A stretch of DNA of 64,000 nucleotides, from positions 133,056,703 to 133,120,702 of the forward strand of contig NC_085137.1 of NCBI RefSeq assembly GCF_035046485.1, given 5' to 3'. The notes beneath the pieces are model-generated. The model made no database searches and was not told where the DNA came from. It saw only the letters and a program-made list of their open reading frames with translations. Shown piece by piece: positions 10,444 through 20,276 of this stretch. This DNA comes from Aedes albopictus. Taxonomy: Eukaryota; Arthropoda; Insecta; Diptera; Culicidae. The first letter of the stretch is position 1; each line of letters starts with the position of its first letter. The translations under genes were made by a program, and so were the position numbers.

Positions 10444-11761
10444 CAGGCCAAACATTTCAATAGGTCCTATCTGCATTTGAGAGGCTCTCTTTGTTCACTT
10501 TCTCTTTCAATTATTGCAATGTAATGGTACACTTTTCAACTATTTTTGCAGTACAAATCAAAAGACGATTGTTTTGACCATCGTTCAGTGCAAGGAGACA
10601 ATCATAATACAAATAAACAGCTGAGATACACACTTCGAAAAAATAATGTAAATTTGTGTCATTTATCTCCGACATATAGAGATAAGTGACATTTCAACAC
10701 ACGAACACTAGCGCAAGTTTTTCCTCACACAAAAGTGCACGCCGATTGAAAGGCTATTCAGATTGCATATGCAAATATTACCCAATCGAATTGGGTAAAA
10801 CGGGTAAATAATGATAAAACTAACGTCCGGGGCAAGAGTGCAAATATTTTCCTCGCAGTTTCACAACTACATCTACAAAAAAGGCACGCATACATTTGAA
10901 CGTGATTACCTCTATAGCAGCGAGCAAAATGACACAAATTTACGTTTGACCTTACTTTTACACGACGTCGGTCATGAGAATTGTATACTTGTAATTTTAC
11001 AATGTGGTGCTTATTTATTGTCAACATAACCTCAAATTACTCAATTCGCTGCAACCTCCCCCGTTTCTTTCATGTTAAATCAGGTAAACATCATACGAAT
11101 CTCGTTTCAATGAACTTTATTCAAATAATTCTGAACTGTATACGCATAATTCACAAAACCGTCGATAAATCCATAATTGATTCACTTGGTATGACCACAA
11201 GCCCAGGAAACTCCTTCGCACACTTTCACTCGCCACCGAAAATTGGGTCTTAAATAGCAGACATTGCGTTGCTCTAAAATGTTTTCCTTGTTGCTTAAAC
11301 TGCAATAACTATAACAGTTATATACTATGTATTTTCCACTAGTAGTTCGTCAAAACGTATTTGCATATTGTATGTAGTTGCTCACCAAATCAGATTTGTT
11401 TTGATATGGATAACTTTTGACACTTCATCATCGGCAGTAGCGTGGTTCAGTTGTGTCATTCTTCGTGTAAATTTCAAGCACTTGAAACTCAAAAATGTGT
11501 TATTTCTTATAATACTACGAGTACACTCTTAAAATGTGTTTATGATGACAGAAAAGATATCTGAAAATGTTCGTTTTTGTGTTTACATTACCAGAGACAT
11601 AAAATTAAAGCATATTTGTATTGAGGCATACTGAGTTATGTCAGTTTCTGCAATTCCGTCACCATCAATATTAAGAATTTCTTAGTGTGTATTAACGAAA
11701 GAGAGGGAAACCAAAGAGAGCCTCTCTTCTGCAGATTGGACCTTTGGACATGTTTGGCCTG
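10444..11761. mobile_element. 255-bp MITE (4-bp target duplication) split by another element
   Basis: Ends CAGGCCAAACAT and ATGTTTGGCCTG, with imperfect inverted repeats of about 65 bp, flanked by ATTT on both sides (10440-10443, 11762-11765). The uninterrupted family member at 61117-61371 is also 255 bp and is flanked by AATT. The segment 10629-11689 is foreign to the family. Confidence 0.9.
10629..11689. mobile_element. 1.06-kb TA-flanked element inside the MITE
   Basis: Inserted at a TA in the MITE (10627-10628, 11690-11691). The intact copy at 61117 shows the empty site GAGATATTAACG. Ends are CACACTTCGAAA and, inverted, CACACTAAGAAA. Only short frames, so it is non-autonomous and Tc1/mariner-like by its target. 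Confidence 0.85.
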
Positions 11762-11780
11762 ATTTGTCCAATCATGCGTA

Positions 11781-12014
11781 CACTCAGAAATAAAAGTATA
11801 CACGGAATTACTATTATTTATGCATTTCGTATTCGCATCTCTCTCACTCTCTTTTTGTTTTCATGCTATCTGCCGTTTAGCCTGGGTTGAAGAGAAGTGT
11901 TTCGTCAACCCAGGCGAAGCACCAGATAGCATGAAAACAGAAAGAGAGTGAGAGAGATGCGGATACAAAATGCATAAATAATAGTAATTTCGTGTATACT
12001 TTTATTTCTGAGTG
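11781..12014. mobile_element. 234-bp fold-back TA MITE
   Basis: Arms of about 110 bp (11781-11890, 11906-12014) are nearly perfect inverted repeats with ends CACTCAGAAATAAAAGTATA. TA lies on each side (11779-11780, 12015-12016). Confidence 0.88.
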
Positions 12015-12227
12015 TAGTATCAAGCCAAGTGCAAAGCACGGAGACAAGCACCGAGAGAGTGCATACGACAGAGCGTGAGAGACAGGAGAGCTCCAGCGCG
12101 CGGCAAAGTAAGCGAGCAACACACAACCGATTGCGCGTACTCGTCTCCTTCTAGTTTGTTGTGCTGTCTCGTAGCAGAGTGTGCGGCACGCAAAGAGTTT
12201 TGAGTCGCACCCTATCCCTACAAATTG

Positions 12228-12400
12228 TAGTGTAGAATCATGCCATGAGTTCGAAAACGCGAAGGAAAAAAATACAGTAAGGCGGATTTTTTTTTCGACG
12301 TTCCATACCTATAAGGCTGACGATTTGAAATCTGCTTTTGGTCCATTTTTAAACAAAGTTGCTCCCTCAACACATCTCATTCTTTATAAATGGGAATTTT
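12228..12400. repeat. dispersed repeat shared with 52680-52830
   Basis: Shares GTAGAATCATGCC, TTCGAAAACGCGAAGGAAA and following text with 52688-52820. A shorter related piece is at 9722-9760. Family unknown. Confidence 0.65.
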
Positions 12401-12414
12401 CAACCCCCTTCCCC

Positions 12415-12489
12415 CTTCGTACGGTTTTTACCCTTCTTACACCCATAAGAAGGGTATAAATACCGCTCGAAAAACCGACTTTCGATCCG
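12415..12489 (+). repeat. old host repeat, segment 1
   Basis: Contains ACCCTTCTTACACCCATAAG and ends GACTTTCGATCCG. It continues at 16091 with AGGCCCGCAGGGCCGAG after the 3.6-kb insertion. This is the left end of the repeat copy that carries all the nested elements up to about 34.3 kb. Confidence 0.7.
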
Positions 12490-12836
12490 CCCAACTAACA
12501 ATCACTCATTTAACAGGCATTATTATGACGAATTAGTTCAGCATAATGTTGAATAACACTTGAATTATTTTCACGTACAACCTATGTTCGGGTTTTGTTC
12601 ACACAAATTTGGAGAAGTTATAAAGCATCATGTTGTGTACCAACCCAACTAGCAATTGCAAGTCACAAACAAGCAAGCTTGCTGAATTATTGCTTAATAA
12701 TGGTTATGTTAGCTGAACTAAAATTATGCTGTACACATTACTGTTTAAATGATTTTTCAATTGAGAAAATAGTCAATGTTCGACTTTCCTCATCGGTATC
12801 AACAATGATAAATTAAAACACTTTTCAAAAGTTTAA

Positions 12837-13037
12837 GGACAAGGTACTTGGAGTACATAGCTTAAAATTTCTAGAGCACCGTTTTTTAGAACCGTTGAAC
12901 GGATTTGGATGAAAATGCATCACGCTAATTGTTCAGTGGTTGTCAACAGCGTGATGCATTTTAATCCAAATCCGTTCAACGGTTTCAAAAAACGGTGCTC
13001 TAGAAATTTTGAGCAATGTACTCCAAATACCTTGTCC
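12837..13037. mobile_element. 201-bp TTAA fold-back MITE
   Basis: Flanked by TTAA on both sides (12833-12836, 13038-13041). Ends GGACAAGGTACTTGGAG and its complement. The other arm (about 15903) preserves the empty TTAA site, so insertion postdates the inverted duplication. TTAA targets are typical of piggyBac-type transposases. Confidence 0.93.
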
Positions 13038-14034
13038 TTAATAAGAAATTTATTCGACAAGCATTGATTCCTTAACAAAAGAGTTTAACAAAACATTTGT
13101 CTGCATCGTATTAAGCTGATGTATCGATAAACATATGCTCCTGAACAATGTGCTTTTCACTTGTCAAATAAACGCCTTCAGCCCGTCATAGTTTGACTCG
13201 GAACTTTGTTCGGATTATGGGATAAATCAGGACTAAAACTGTTTAGACAACCAAGTTATTAAAGAACCAATATTTTAAACGAATCACGTAAAATAAAACA
13301 GAATAACATTGAGTGCCAAGAGACGTAATCAACTTAAAAATGAGGCATTTATTTATTATTATTAGTCTGTAACAAGATATCTTGTACCTCTATTATTATA
13401 TTTTTTATCTTCCGCAGCAGTTCGATTGTACGAGACGCTTGGATCGATGCATTTGACATTTCAGTGCTGTCGTGTTTACTGAATATTGTTCCCACAGTCA
13501 CCTAGATAACCAAACAGCTTTCAGAAATCGACACATTTCAAGTATCCCTAAACATCCTTATGCACTATTTATTGAACATAATATCAAGATTCCAAAACAA
13601 AAGCATAAATAAAAAAAAATGATTAACGGATCTTCGACTGAGCATGAGTAGATTACCCGAACAGATGCTGTGAATGCACCATGTCCATGACCATACCGCA
13701 CCACATATTGCCATACATTTTTAAAGATCGATATTTAATAATAAAAATAAAAAGATATTCATTTCGCAATTAGTACGTCTGGAAACAATATCTTCAATAA
13801 GTACCAACACTTTTTGGACGCATTGGATACAAGTTTTCTCACCGTGCGACAAAAATACTGACAGCGAAATCAGAATGGAAAACACGTGTTTTGGGCTGAA
13901 CAGCCGTTGAAGTATGAGACGTTGTTCAGTTGATTACCACGTGCTGTGCTAATTCACCACTGCTGAACACAAGTTCAGGAATGATCGTTATTGAGTCATG
14001 GGAAGATTATGTTTTGCACTGGGTGTTGCATCTC

Positions 14035-14112
14035 ACCATCTCTAGGATGGCGCAGATAGGAAGGCATGCGGCTGGCAATCGACAGGTCTCGAGTTCTAAT
14101 CCGGATTTAGGT
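14035..14112 (+). other. tRNA-derived sequence in arm A
   Basis: A-box-like TGGCGCAGATAGG and B-box-like GAGTTCTAATCC occur at tRNA spacing. The acceptor stem is not convincing. The inverse copy lies at about 14614-14690. Confidence 0.45.
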
Positions 14113-14286
14113 AATTTTATATGCAATTCTTATTTCATAATCGGTGTTCTCAACATGTGAGCAAATAATTACTCTCGTGAGAGTTCAACATTTTTGCATT
14201 TTATTTATTTTCAGTCATTTTGCCAATGCTTAATAACAACTTTCTTGTACATTTGTAAAACGCTTTGAACAACAAAAAATTAAGTT

Positions 14287-14441
14287 CCCAACTAACAATC
14301 ACTCATTTAACAGGCATTATTATGACGAATTAGTTCAGCATAATGTTGAATAACACTTGAATTATTTTCACGTACAACCTATGTTCGGGTTTTGTTCACA
14401 CAAATTTGGAGAAGTTATAAAGCATCATGTTGTGTACCAAC
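14287..14441 (+). repeat. 155-bp block X, second copy (loop)
   Basis: Identical by eye to 12490-12644. It forms the spacer between the inverted arms, begins with the element's own terminal sequence CCCAACTAACAATC and ends GTACCAAC. Confidence 0.92.
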
Positions 14442-16090
14442 TTAATTTTTTGTTGTTCAAAGCGTTTTACAAATGTACAAGAAAGTTGTTATTAAGCATT
14501 GGCAAAATGACTGAAAATAAATAAAATGCAAAAATGTTGAACTCTCACGAGAGTAATTATTTGCTCACATGTTGAGATCACCGATTATGAAATAAGAATT
14601 GCATATAAAATTACCTAAATCCGGATTAGAACTCGAGACCTGTCGATTGCCAGCCGCATGCCTTCCTATCTGCGCCATCCTAGAGATGGTGAGATGCAAC
14701 ACCCAGTGCAAAACATAATCTTCCCATGACTCAATAACGATCATTCCTGAACTTGTGTTCAGCAGTGGTGAATTAGCACAGCACGTGGTAATCAACTGAA
14801 CAACGTCTCATACTTCAACGGCTGTTCAGCCCAAAACACGTGTTTTCCATTCTGATTTCGCGGATTTCGCTGTCAGTATTTTTGTCGCACGGTGAGAAAA
14901 CTTGTATCCAATGCGGCCAAAAAGTGTTGGTACTTATTGAAGATATTGTTTCCAGACGTACTAATTGCGAAATGAATATCTTTTTATTTTTATTATTAAA
15001 TATCGATCTTTAAAAATGTATGGCAATATGTGGTGCGGTATGGTCATGGACATGGTGCATTCACAGCATCTGTTCGGGTAATCTACTCATGCTCAGTCGA
15101 AGATCCGTTAATCATTTTTTTTTATTTATGCTTTTGTTTTGGAATCTTGATATTATGTTCAATAAATAGTGCATAAGGATGTTTAGGGATACTTGAAATG
15201 TGTCGATTTCTGAAAGCTGTTTGGTTATCTAGGTGACTGTGGGAACAATATTCAGTAAACACGACAGCACTGAAATGTCAAATGCATCGATCCAAGCGTC
15301 TCGTACAATCGAACTGCTGCGGAAGATAAAAAATATAATATTATGCTTTTGGTCGAAATACGAAGTGACCGAACGTGCGAAAATTGATTTTTAACCTACT
15401 TAGAAATGTCGCAACTCAATTTGGATTAGTGCATATTGTTGCTCTTAATTAGCTTAATGATGCGCAACAGAAAAAATAGATTCAAATTAACTTCGCAGCT
15501 GCAACTTCGCATGTGCTTCTAGCGACGACTTCGATTTGGTGGTGCGACGATAATAATAGAGGTACAAGATAGACTAATAATAATAAATAAATGCCTAATT
15601 TTTAAGTTGATTACGTCTCTTGGCACTCAATGTTATTCTGTTTTATTTTACGTGATTCGTTTAAAATATTGGTTCTTTAATAACTTGGTTGTCTAAACAG
15701 TTTTAGTCCTGATTTATCCCATAATCCGAACAAAGTTCCGAGTCAAACTATGACGGGCTGAAGGCGTTTATTTGACAAGTGAAAAGCACATTGTTCAGGA
15801 GCATATGTTTATCGATACATCAGCTTAATACGATGCAGACAAATGTTTTGTTAAACTCTTTTGTTAAGGAATCAATGCTTGTCGAATAAATTTCTTATTA
15901 AACTTTTGAAAAGTGTTTTAATTTATCATTGTTGATACCGATGAGGAAAGTCGAACATTGACTATTTTCTCAATTGAAAAATCATTTAAACAGTAATGTG
16001 TACAGCATAATTTTAGTTCAGCTAACATAACCATTATTAAGCAATAATTCAGCAAGCTTGCTTGTTTGTGACTTGCAATTGCTAGTTGGG
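14439..16090. repeat. long inverted repeat, right arm A'
   Basis: Reverse complement of 12644-14286. It has a private ~205-bp insertion at about 15353-15557 and a short duplication GATTTCGCG near 14858. Confidence 0.9.
15353..15557. mobile_element. ~205-bp MITE private to the right arm
   Basis: Absent from the left arm, where AATATAATAATAGAGG is continuous. The target duplication is blurred by the ATA-rich site. A diverged relative in the opposite orientation is at about 18820-19040, sharing TTAGCACTAATC-type and CATCATTAAGCT-type words. Confidence 0.8.
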
Positions 16091-16615
16091 CGAGGCCCGC
16101 AGGGCCGAGTCTCATATACCAATCAACTCAGCTCGAGAAACTGAGCAAATGTCTGTGCGTGTGTGTATGTGTGTGTGTGTGTGTGCGTATGTTACAAAAA
16201 AAAGTCACGCACGTTTCTCGGCCGTCTGATATACGATTTGAATTCTCTTAGTTGCAAATGAAAGCTACAACATCCTAGCAGAACCCTATTGAATTTTATT
16301 ACGATCAGACATTTGGTTACCCAGATATCTTTCGAAGAGTACTTTGAAGTAATATAGGTTAGCTTTTTGACAGATTTTTGACATATAGCATATTGATAAA
16401 TATCTCAGCCGTATGTCAACCGATTTTGGTTTTCTTAGCACCAAATGAAAGCTACAACATCCTAGTAGAATGCTCTGAAATTTTATTTCGATTGGACATT
16501 TGGTTATTGAGAAATCTTTCGAAGAGTACTTAGGAGATATGCAACTAAACTTTTTTAGATTTTTACAGAATGTATCATATTAAATATCTCAGCCGTCTGT
16601 TATCCGATTTGGGTT
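16091..16615 (+). repeat. old host repeat, segment 2, with tandem ~190-bp units
   Basis: Starts with the AGGCCCGCAGGGCCGAG core and CATATACCAATCAACTCAGC, a (TG)n tract, then units with ATATCTCAGCCGT, CCAAATGAAAGCTACAACAT and TCGAAGAGTACTT. The third unit is cut by the insertions at 16616, 17560 and 33311. A related core without the tandem units is at 42600. Confidence 0.8.
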
Positions 16616-17546
16616 CCCAAGTAACCAAAAGTTCCGCTTCCCATGACAAAATGCACTTTCAAGTTCCGCGAAGTTCAGATAAAGTTCCGAATGGAACTTT
16701 CAGGCTGCTTAAGAGGCTAACGATGAGCCTTGCTGGAACTTCGGTCACAAGTTCCGGCAAGGCTAATTGTTAGCCTCTTAAGCAGCCAGAAAGTTCCATT
16801 CGGAACTTTATCTGAACTTCGCGGAACTTTAAAGCTGCTTAAGATGCTATGTTGGAACTTTGTCGGAACTTTCAAGTTCATAGAAGTTCGGTTCAGTAGC
16901 ATTGTGTTTCAATGAAGATTAAATTTATTTCTTTTACAGAAAACAACTGTTTAAGCGTACACGAATAAAAGACAAACATGCATTTATCAAATCAATGAAT
17001 ACTAAGTTTGAGCAAAAAAAAAAATTGCCGCCCATCGGATTCGAACCGACAGTCGCTGAGTGAGAGCCCTACTCTCTACCACAGTACTATAGCTGCGATT
17101 GAGTGGACAGCAGGTAAAGTCTGACTTGAATCGATTTTCTGTCGGCAGCTAGTTTTGCACATTTGTACAGTAGTGAAGTTAGCTTGACTTTGTCAAGTGT
17201 CTTCAGCAGCGCAGCGGTAAGTCGGCAGGCTATCACGCAGGAGAATACAGTTCAAATCTACATAGCAGCGACATATGCGAAAATATAATTATCAGTAGCA
17301 ATTTCCAGACGTGAATCACAAACCCCCCCCAACAGGGTGTGATTCTGAAAAACACATTTTTGTTTCTGCATGAATTTTGACAAAGTTCTGTCAGAAGCTG
17401 CTTAGAAGGCTATCCAGCGTGCTTATGTGAACTTTCAAGTTCCAAAATTACTTAAAAATGAAGCTGCTTAGAAGGCTAATAAGCGACCTCGAACAAGCTC
17501 CTTAGCTTATAAAGTACCCTTTTATCTGAACTTTTGGTTACTTGGG
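16616..17546. mobile_element. 931-bp element with CCCAAGTAACC ends
   Basis: Terminal inverted repeats CCCAAGTAACCAAAAGTTC and its complement. TT on both sides may be a 2-bp duplication in the host repeat. Nested internal hairpins are built from GGAACTTT words (16630-16850). It contains a tRNA-like segment on the minus strand and no transposase. Confidence 0.82.
17029..17103 (-). tRNA. tRNA-like sequence (Glu-like), probable pseudogene
   Basis: On the minus strand: A-box-like CTATAGTACTGTGGTAGAG, anticodon-region GGGCTCTCACTC (CTC in a Glu-like context), a T arm GTCGG/CCGAT around TTCGAAT, then GGGCGGC and an immediate T run, as in a Pol III terminator. The 5' acceptor half does not pair with GGGCGGC. 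I therefore read it as a tRNA-derived sequence carried by the surrounding element rather than a working gene. Confidence 0.4.
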
Positions 17547-17559
17547 TTCTCATGGCACC

Positions 17560-17772
17560 TGTGAGAATCTTTCTCTGTAATGATTATTCAACAACTGTAT
17601 TCATTATTTGTATACACTTTATTACCGATACTTCAATATTACATACAATGATTCACACTCCAGACAACAATTACAACATCTCCACATATGACAGATACTC
17701 AATGTAAACATACACGCTAAACGTAATAGAGTAATACAATAATTTATTATGTGCATACCACAAGGTACCACA
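17560..17772 (-). repeat. 3' LTR of the retroelement
   Basis: 213 bp, TGTG...CACA. It differs from the other LTR at one site (CAATAATTT versus CAATAGTTT). Confidence 0.92.
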
Positions 17773-17787
17773 TCTCGTTTTTTCACC
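17773..17787 (-). promoter_or_regulatory. polypurine tract
   Basis: Minus-strand GGTGAAAAAACGAGA directly abuts the 3' LTR, where plus-strand DNA synthesis is primed. Confidence 0.75.
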
Positions 17788-17964
17788 AGATCCGCAGCAA
17801 GGTCACTCCACGTTGTTTCGCTTATAGTCTCCTCAGTTTATGAACGTCTCGCTTCAGTCTCACATCAGAATTAGAAGTACAGTCATCCATTTGGTCATCC
17901 ATCTCTGCTCGGCATTTTGGTAAATTACTTGGCCGTTACTTGTGGTTGTACCTAAAAAGAAATA

Positions 17965-18158
17965 CAGTCGAACCTCCATGAGTCGATGTTCTTTGACTCG
18001 ATATCGACTCATGGAGGTAATTTTTTCCATACTGAAAAATAATTTCTGGGTTACTATGATGGCCCCCCTAAAAAGCTTCCCAAAGGATTTTTGTTCCACT
18101 ACTCGATATTTCCTTGAGTCGATGGTCCCTTCAATATCGACTCATGGAGGTTTTACTG
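17965..18158. mobile_element. 194-bp TA MITE
   Basis: Ends CAGTCGAACCTCCATGAG and, inverted, CAGTAAAACCTCCATGAG, flanked by TA (17963-17964, 18159-18160). An internal TCGATATCGA-type palindrome is present. Inserted in the LTR element. Confidence 0.85.
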
Positions 18159-18160
18159 TA

Positions 18161-19065
18161 TTATTTTGACCCAAATATTTTCCCAAATCCCAAAATATTT
18201 TTAATACTGAGTGTCAAGCTAAATATTACCTTTGCTGATGAATTATTTGAATTGTTTTCCTCTTCTCAAATGTTTTCAATGACAGCTAGCATGCAAACAT
18301 TGTATACTGCCCACTGATTTTTTTTGACATGTCCTTTCATAGAAGAATCTCATACAAAAGGTAGACATTTTTTTAACTAATATGTCGGATAACTGCACGA
18401 ATGTTACAGTGGAAAAATTATCAATATCCATTAACTCGTTTTCGATCCAAAGTGTTCAAGTGTCATACAAACACTATTTCATTTTATGTTTTTTAGCGAA
18501 CTTTGCTGGAACTCGTTTCTTGTTCAGAATATATTAAGAAGTTTGGCTTTACAGATTTTGTTTTCTAAATATCGAAGGGATTGATACTTTTTTTTAAATC
18601 AAATCACGATTTCGAAAAACGTCACTTGTCCAAAGCAATATTTGTAATACTAGTTTTAGCTAAATAGTAATTTGAAAACTTGAAAACATTCTGTTTTTGA
18701 ATTATATTTAATATATATTGTTCACAAAACTCGCACCCGCACTAGCTGTTTGAAAGTATAGTAAAATATTAATATTCATTCTTTTTTTCATGTTTTAATC
18801 CTATAATTATCTCAAATTTTTAATACATACATCATCGTCGCAGTACCAAATCGAAGTCACGCATTTAAGCACATGCAAAGTTGCAGTTGTGACGTAAATT
18901 TGAACCGGTTGCTGGTATTGCGCATCATTAAGCTCCTTAAGAGCTGAAATTAGCACTAATCTAAATCGAGTTGCTATATTTATAAGTAGGTTAAACATCA
19001 ATTTTCGCACCGCCAGTCACTTCGGCTTCCAACCGAAAACGTAATGATAGTAGCCAATTATTATA
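18161..19065. other. LTR-element interior, noncoding
   Basis: AT-rich with no gene. Contains the MITE relative at about 18820-19040 (see 15353). Confidence 0.55.
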
Positions 19066-20276
19066 CAGGGTGTTTGTTTCCGGACTTTAAATAATTTGGG
19101 GGCAGATAGGTCTTAATGAGACATGAAAAAGTGCCCAAGGAACATGGGGTCGCAAATCACTGCTAAGTGAGTTATTCAAAATTCTATGATTTTTAACATG
19201 CAAAACTTCAAAAAATTGTATCTCAGCTATCTTTGATCAAAATCTCAATCTTTTTGCATGAATTGAAAGCGTGAACCATTGTGCTGTTATGCTTCTTGGA
19301 CAAAAACTCGATCTGAAGTGATTAACATGCTTAAATTTTGGAAAGTTTGCGGCAAAAGCAGAAAAAAATGCTCTTTTTTTAGGTATTTTTGTTGTTTTTT
19401 AATAAAAACACGTAGTAAAGTAGAAAAGTGATATTCTACAAAAGATTGTTTATGTTGTTTTCTACCAAACTCTCTTTGGGACCAACATTGATTTTTTTGT
19501 AGTTTGGCCACAATAATTAATTCAAAGTTAGGTAAGAAACTCATCGAATTGCGAAAAACATCGCCCCGATTTCATTGAACCGTGCTTTGGCAGCACTTCC
19601 CGTTCGTGTGCTTGCTGTTTTCTCTCCCACCAGCAGGCAAGCGAAACTATTGCAACGCACATGAATAGCCAAACATTGCCACACAACCAACCAACTGGTC
19701 CTGATTGGTGTTATGTTTGGTCGTGCATAACAAACATTGCACCAATCTGGGCGAGTTGGTCGTTCGGGTGGAGAGCCGGAGAAGTTTGTAGCGGAATGCG
19801 CACAGTTCAAAGCGGCGCATCGAATTTCCGCTATGGCGGAAAGCAATGCGGAGGTTGCGTGCGAAAGGACGCGCGCAAGATTTTTAAAACATTGCTATGC
19901 TAGTAGCGATACCAATGTTGGTCGCCGAGAGCAAGACGAGCTGCATGGTGTTTAAAATCCTCTGCCGAGTTGGGTTTCCTTGCACTCGCAGTCGAACTGC
20001 GGTGCTATTCAGATGGGATGGGGTTATGCTGACGAAGTCAGATATTATTTCATTGATTTTAAATAAGTAATTTAATGAATAATTCCATAATTAATGTGTG
20101 TTAATTTATTAGTGTTGTATAATTACAGCTAATTTGATAAATAAGCTGTGATTATTCTTTTTTCTGGCATTACATACCATCGGGTACACAGTCTGTTCTG
20201 TACTATTTAAGGTATGAATGGGAGATATTAAGGTGGATTATTGCGGGAAGTTGGGAGTTTTAAATAAATGTTCGGT
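19066..20276. repeat. fold-back left arm
   Basis: About 1.2 kb, apparently identical to the inverse of 26725-27935. It ends in the first, diverged satellite unit. GC content rises at 19560-20030, giving longer but unconvincing open frames. Confidence 0.9.

Larger units (their letters stand above)
12644..14286. repeat. long inverted repeat, left arm A
   Basis: Pairs with 14439-16090 with few substitutions. It contains a private TTAA-flanked insertion at 12837-13037 and a 10-bp difference near 13370. Confidence 0.9.
12490..16090. mobile_element. 3.6-kb palindromic element, structure X-A-X-A'
   Basis: Both ends read CCCAACTA(A/G)CAAT inward. A 155-bp block X (12490-12644) is followed by arm A (12644-14286), a second identical X (14287-14441), and arm A' (14439-16090), the inverse of A. 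Flanking bases suggest a 2-bp CG duplication in the host repeat. No transposase is present. The paired arms would fold into a ~1.6-kb stem with X as the loop. Confidence 0.8.

Noticed and set aside
13930..14795. 76-codon frame present in both arms of the 3.6-kb palindrome
   Set aside because: Conservation follows from the inverted duplication, and the frame runs across the tRNA-derived segment.
12644..16090. Assembly artefact creating a false palindrome
   Set aside because: The arms differ by private insertions with proper target sites and by scattered substitutions, so both exist.
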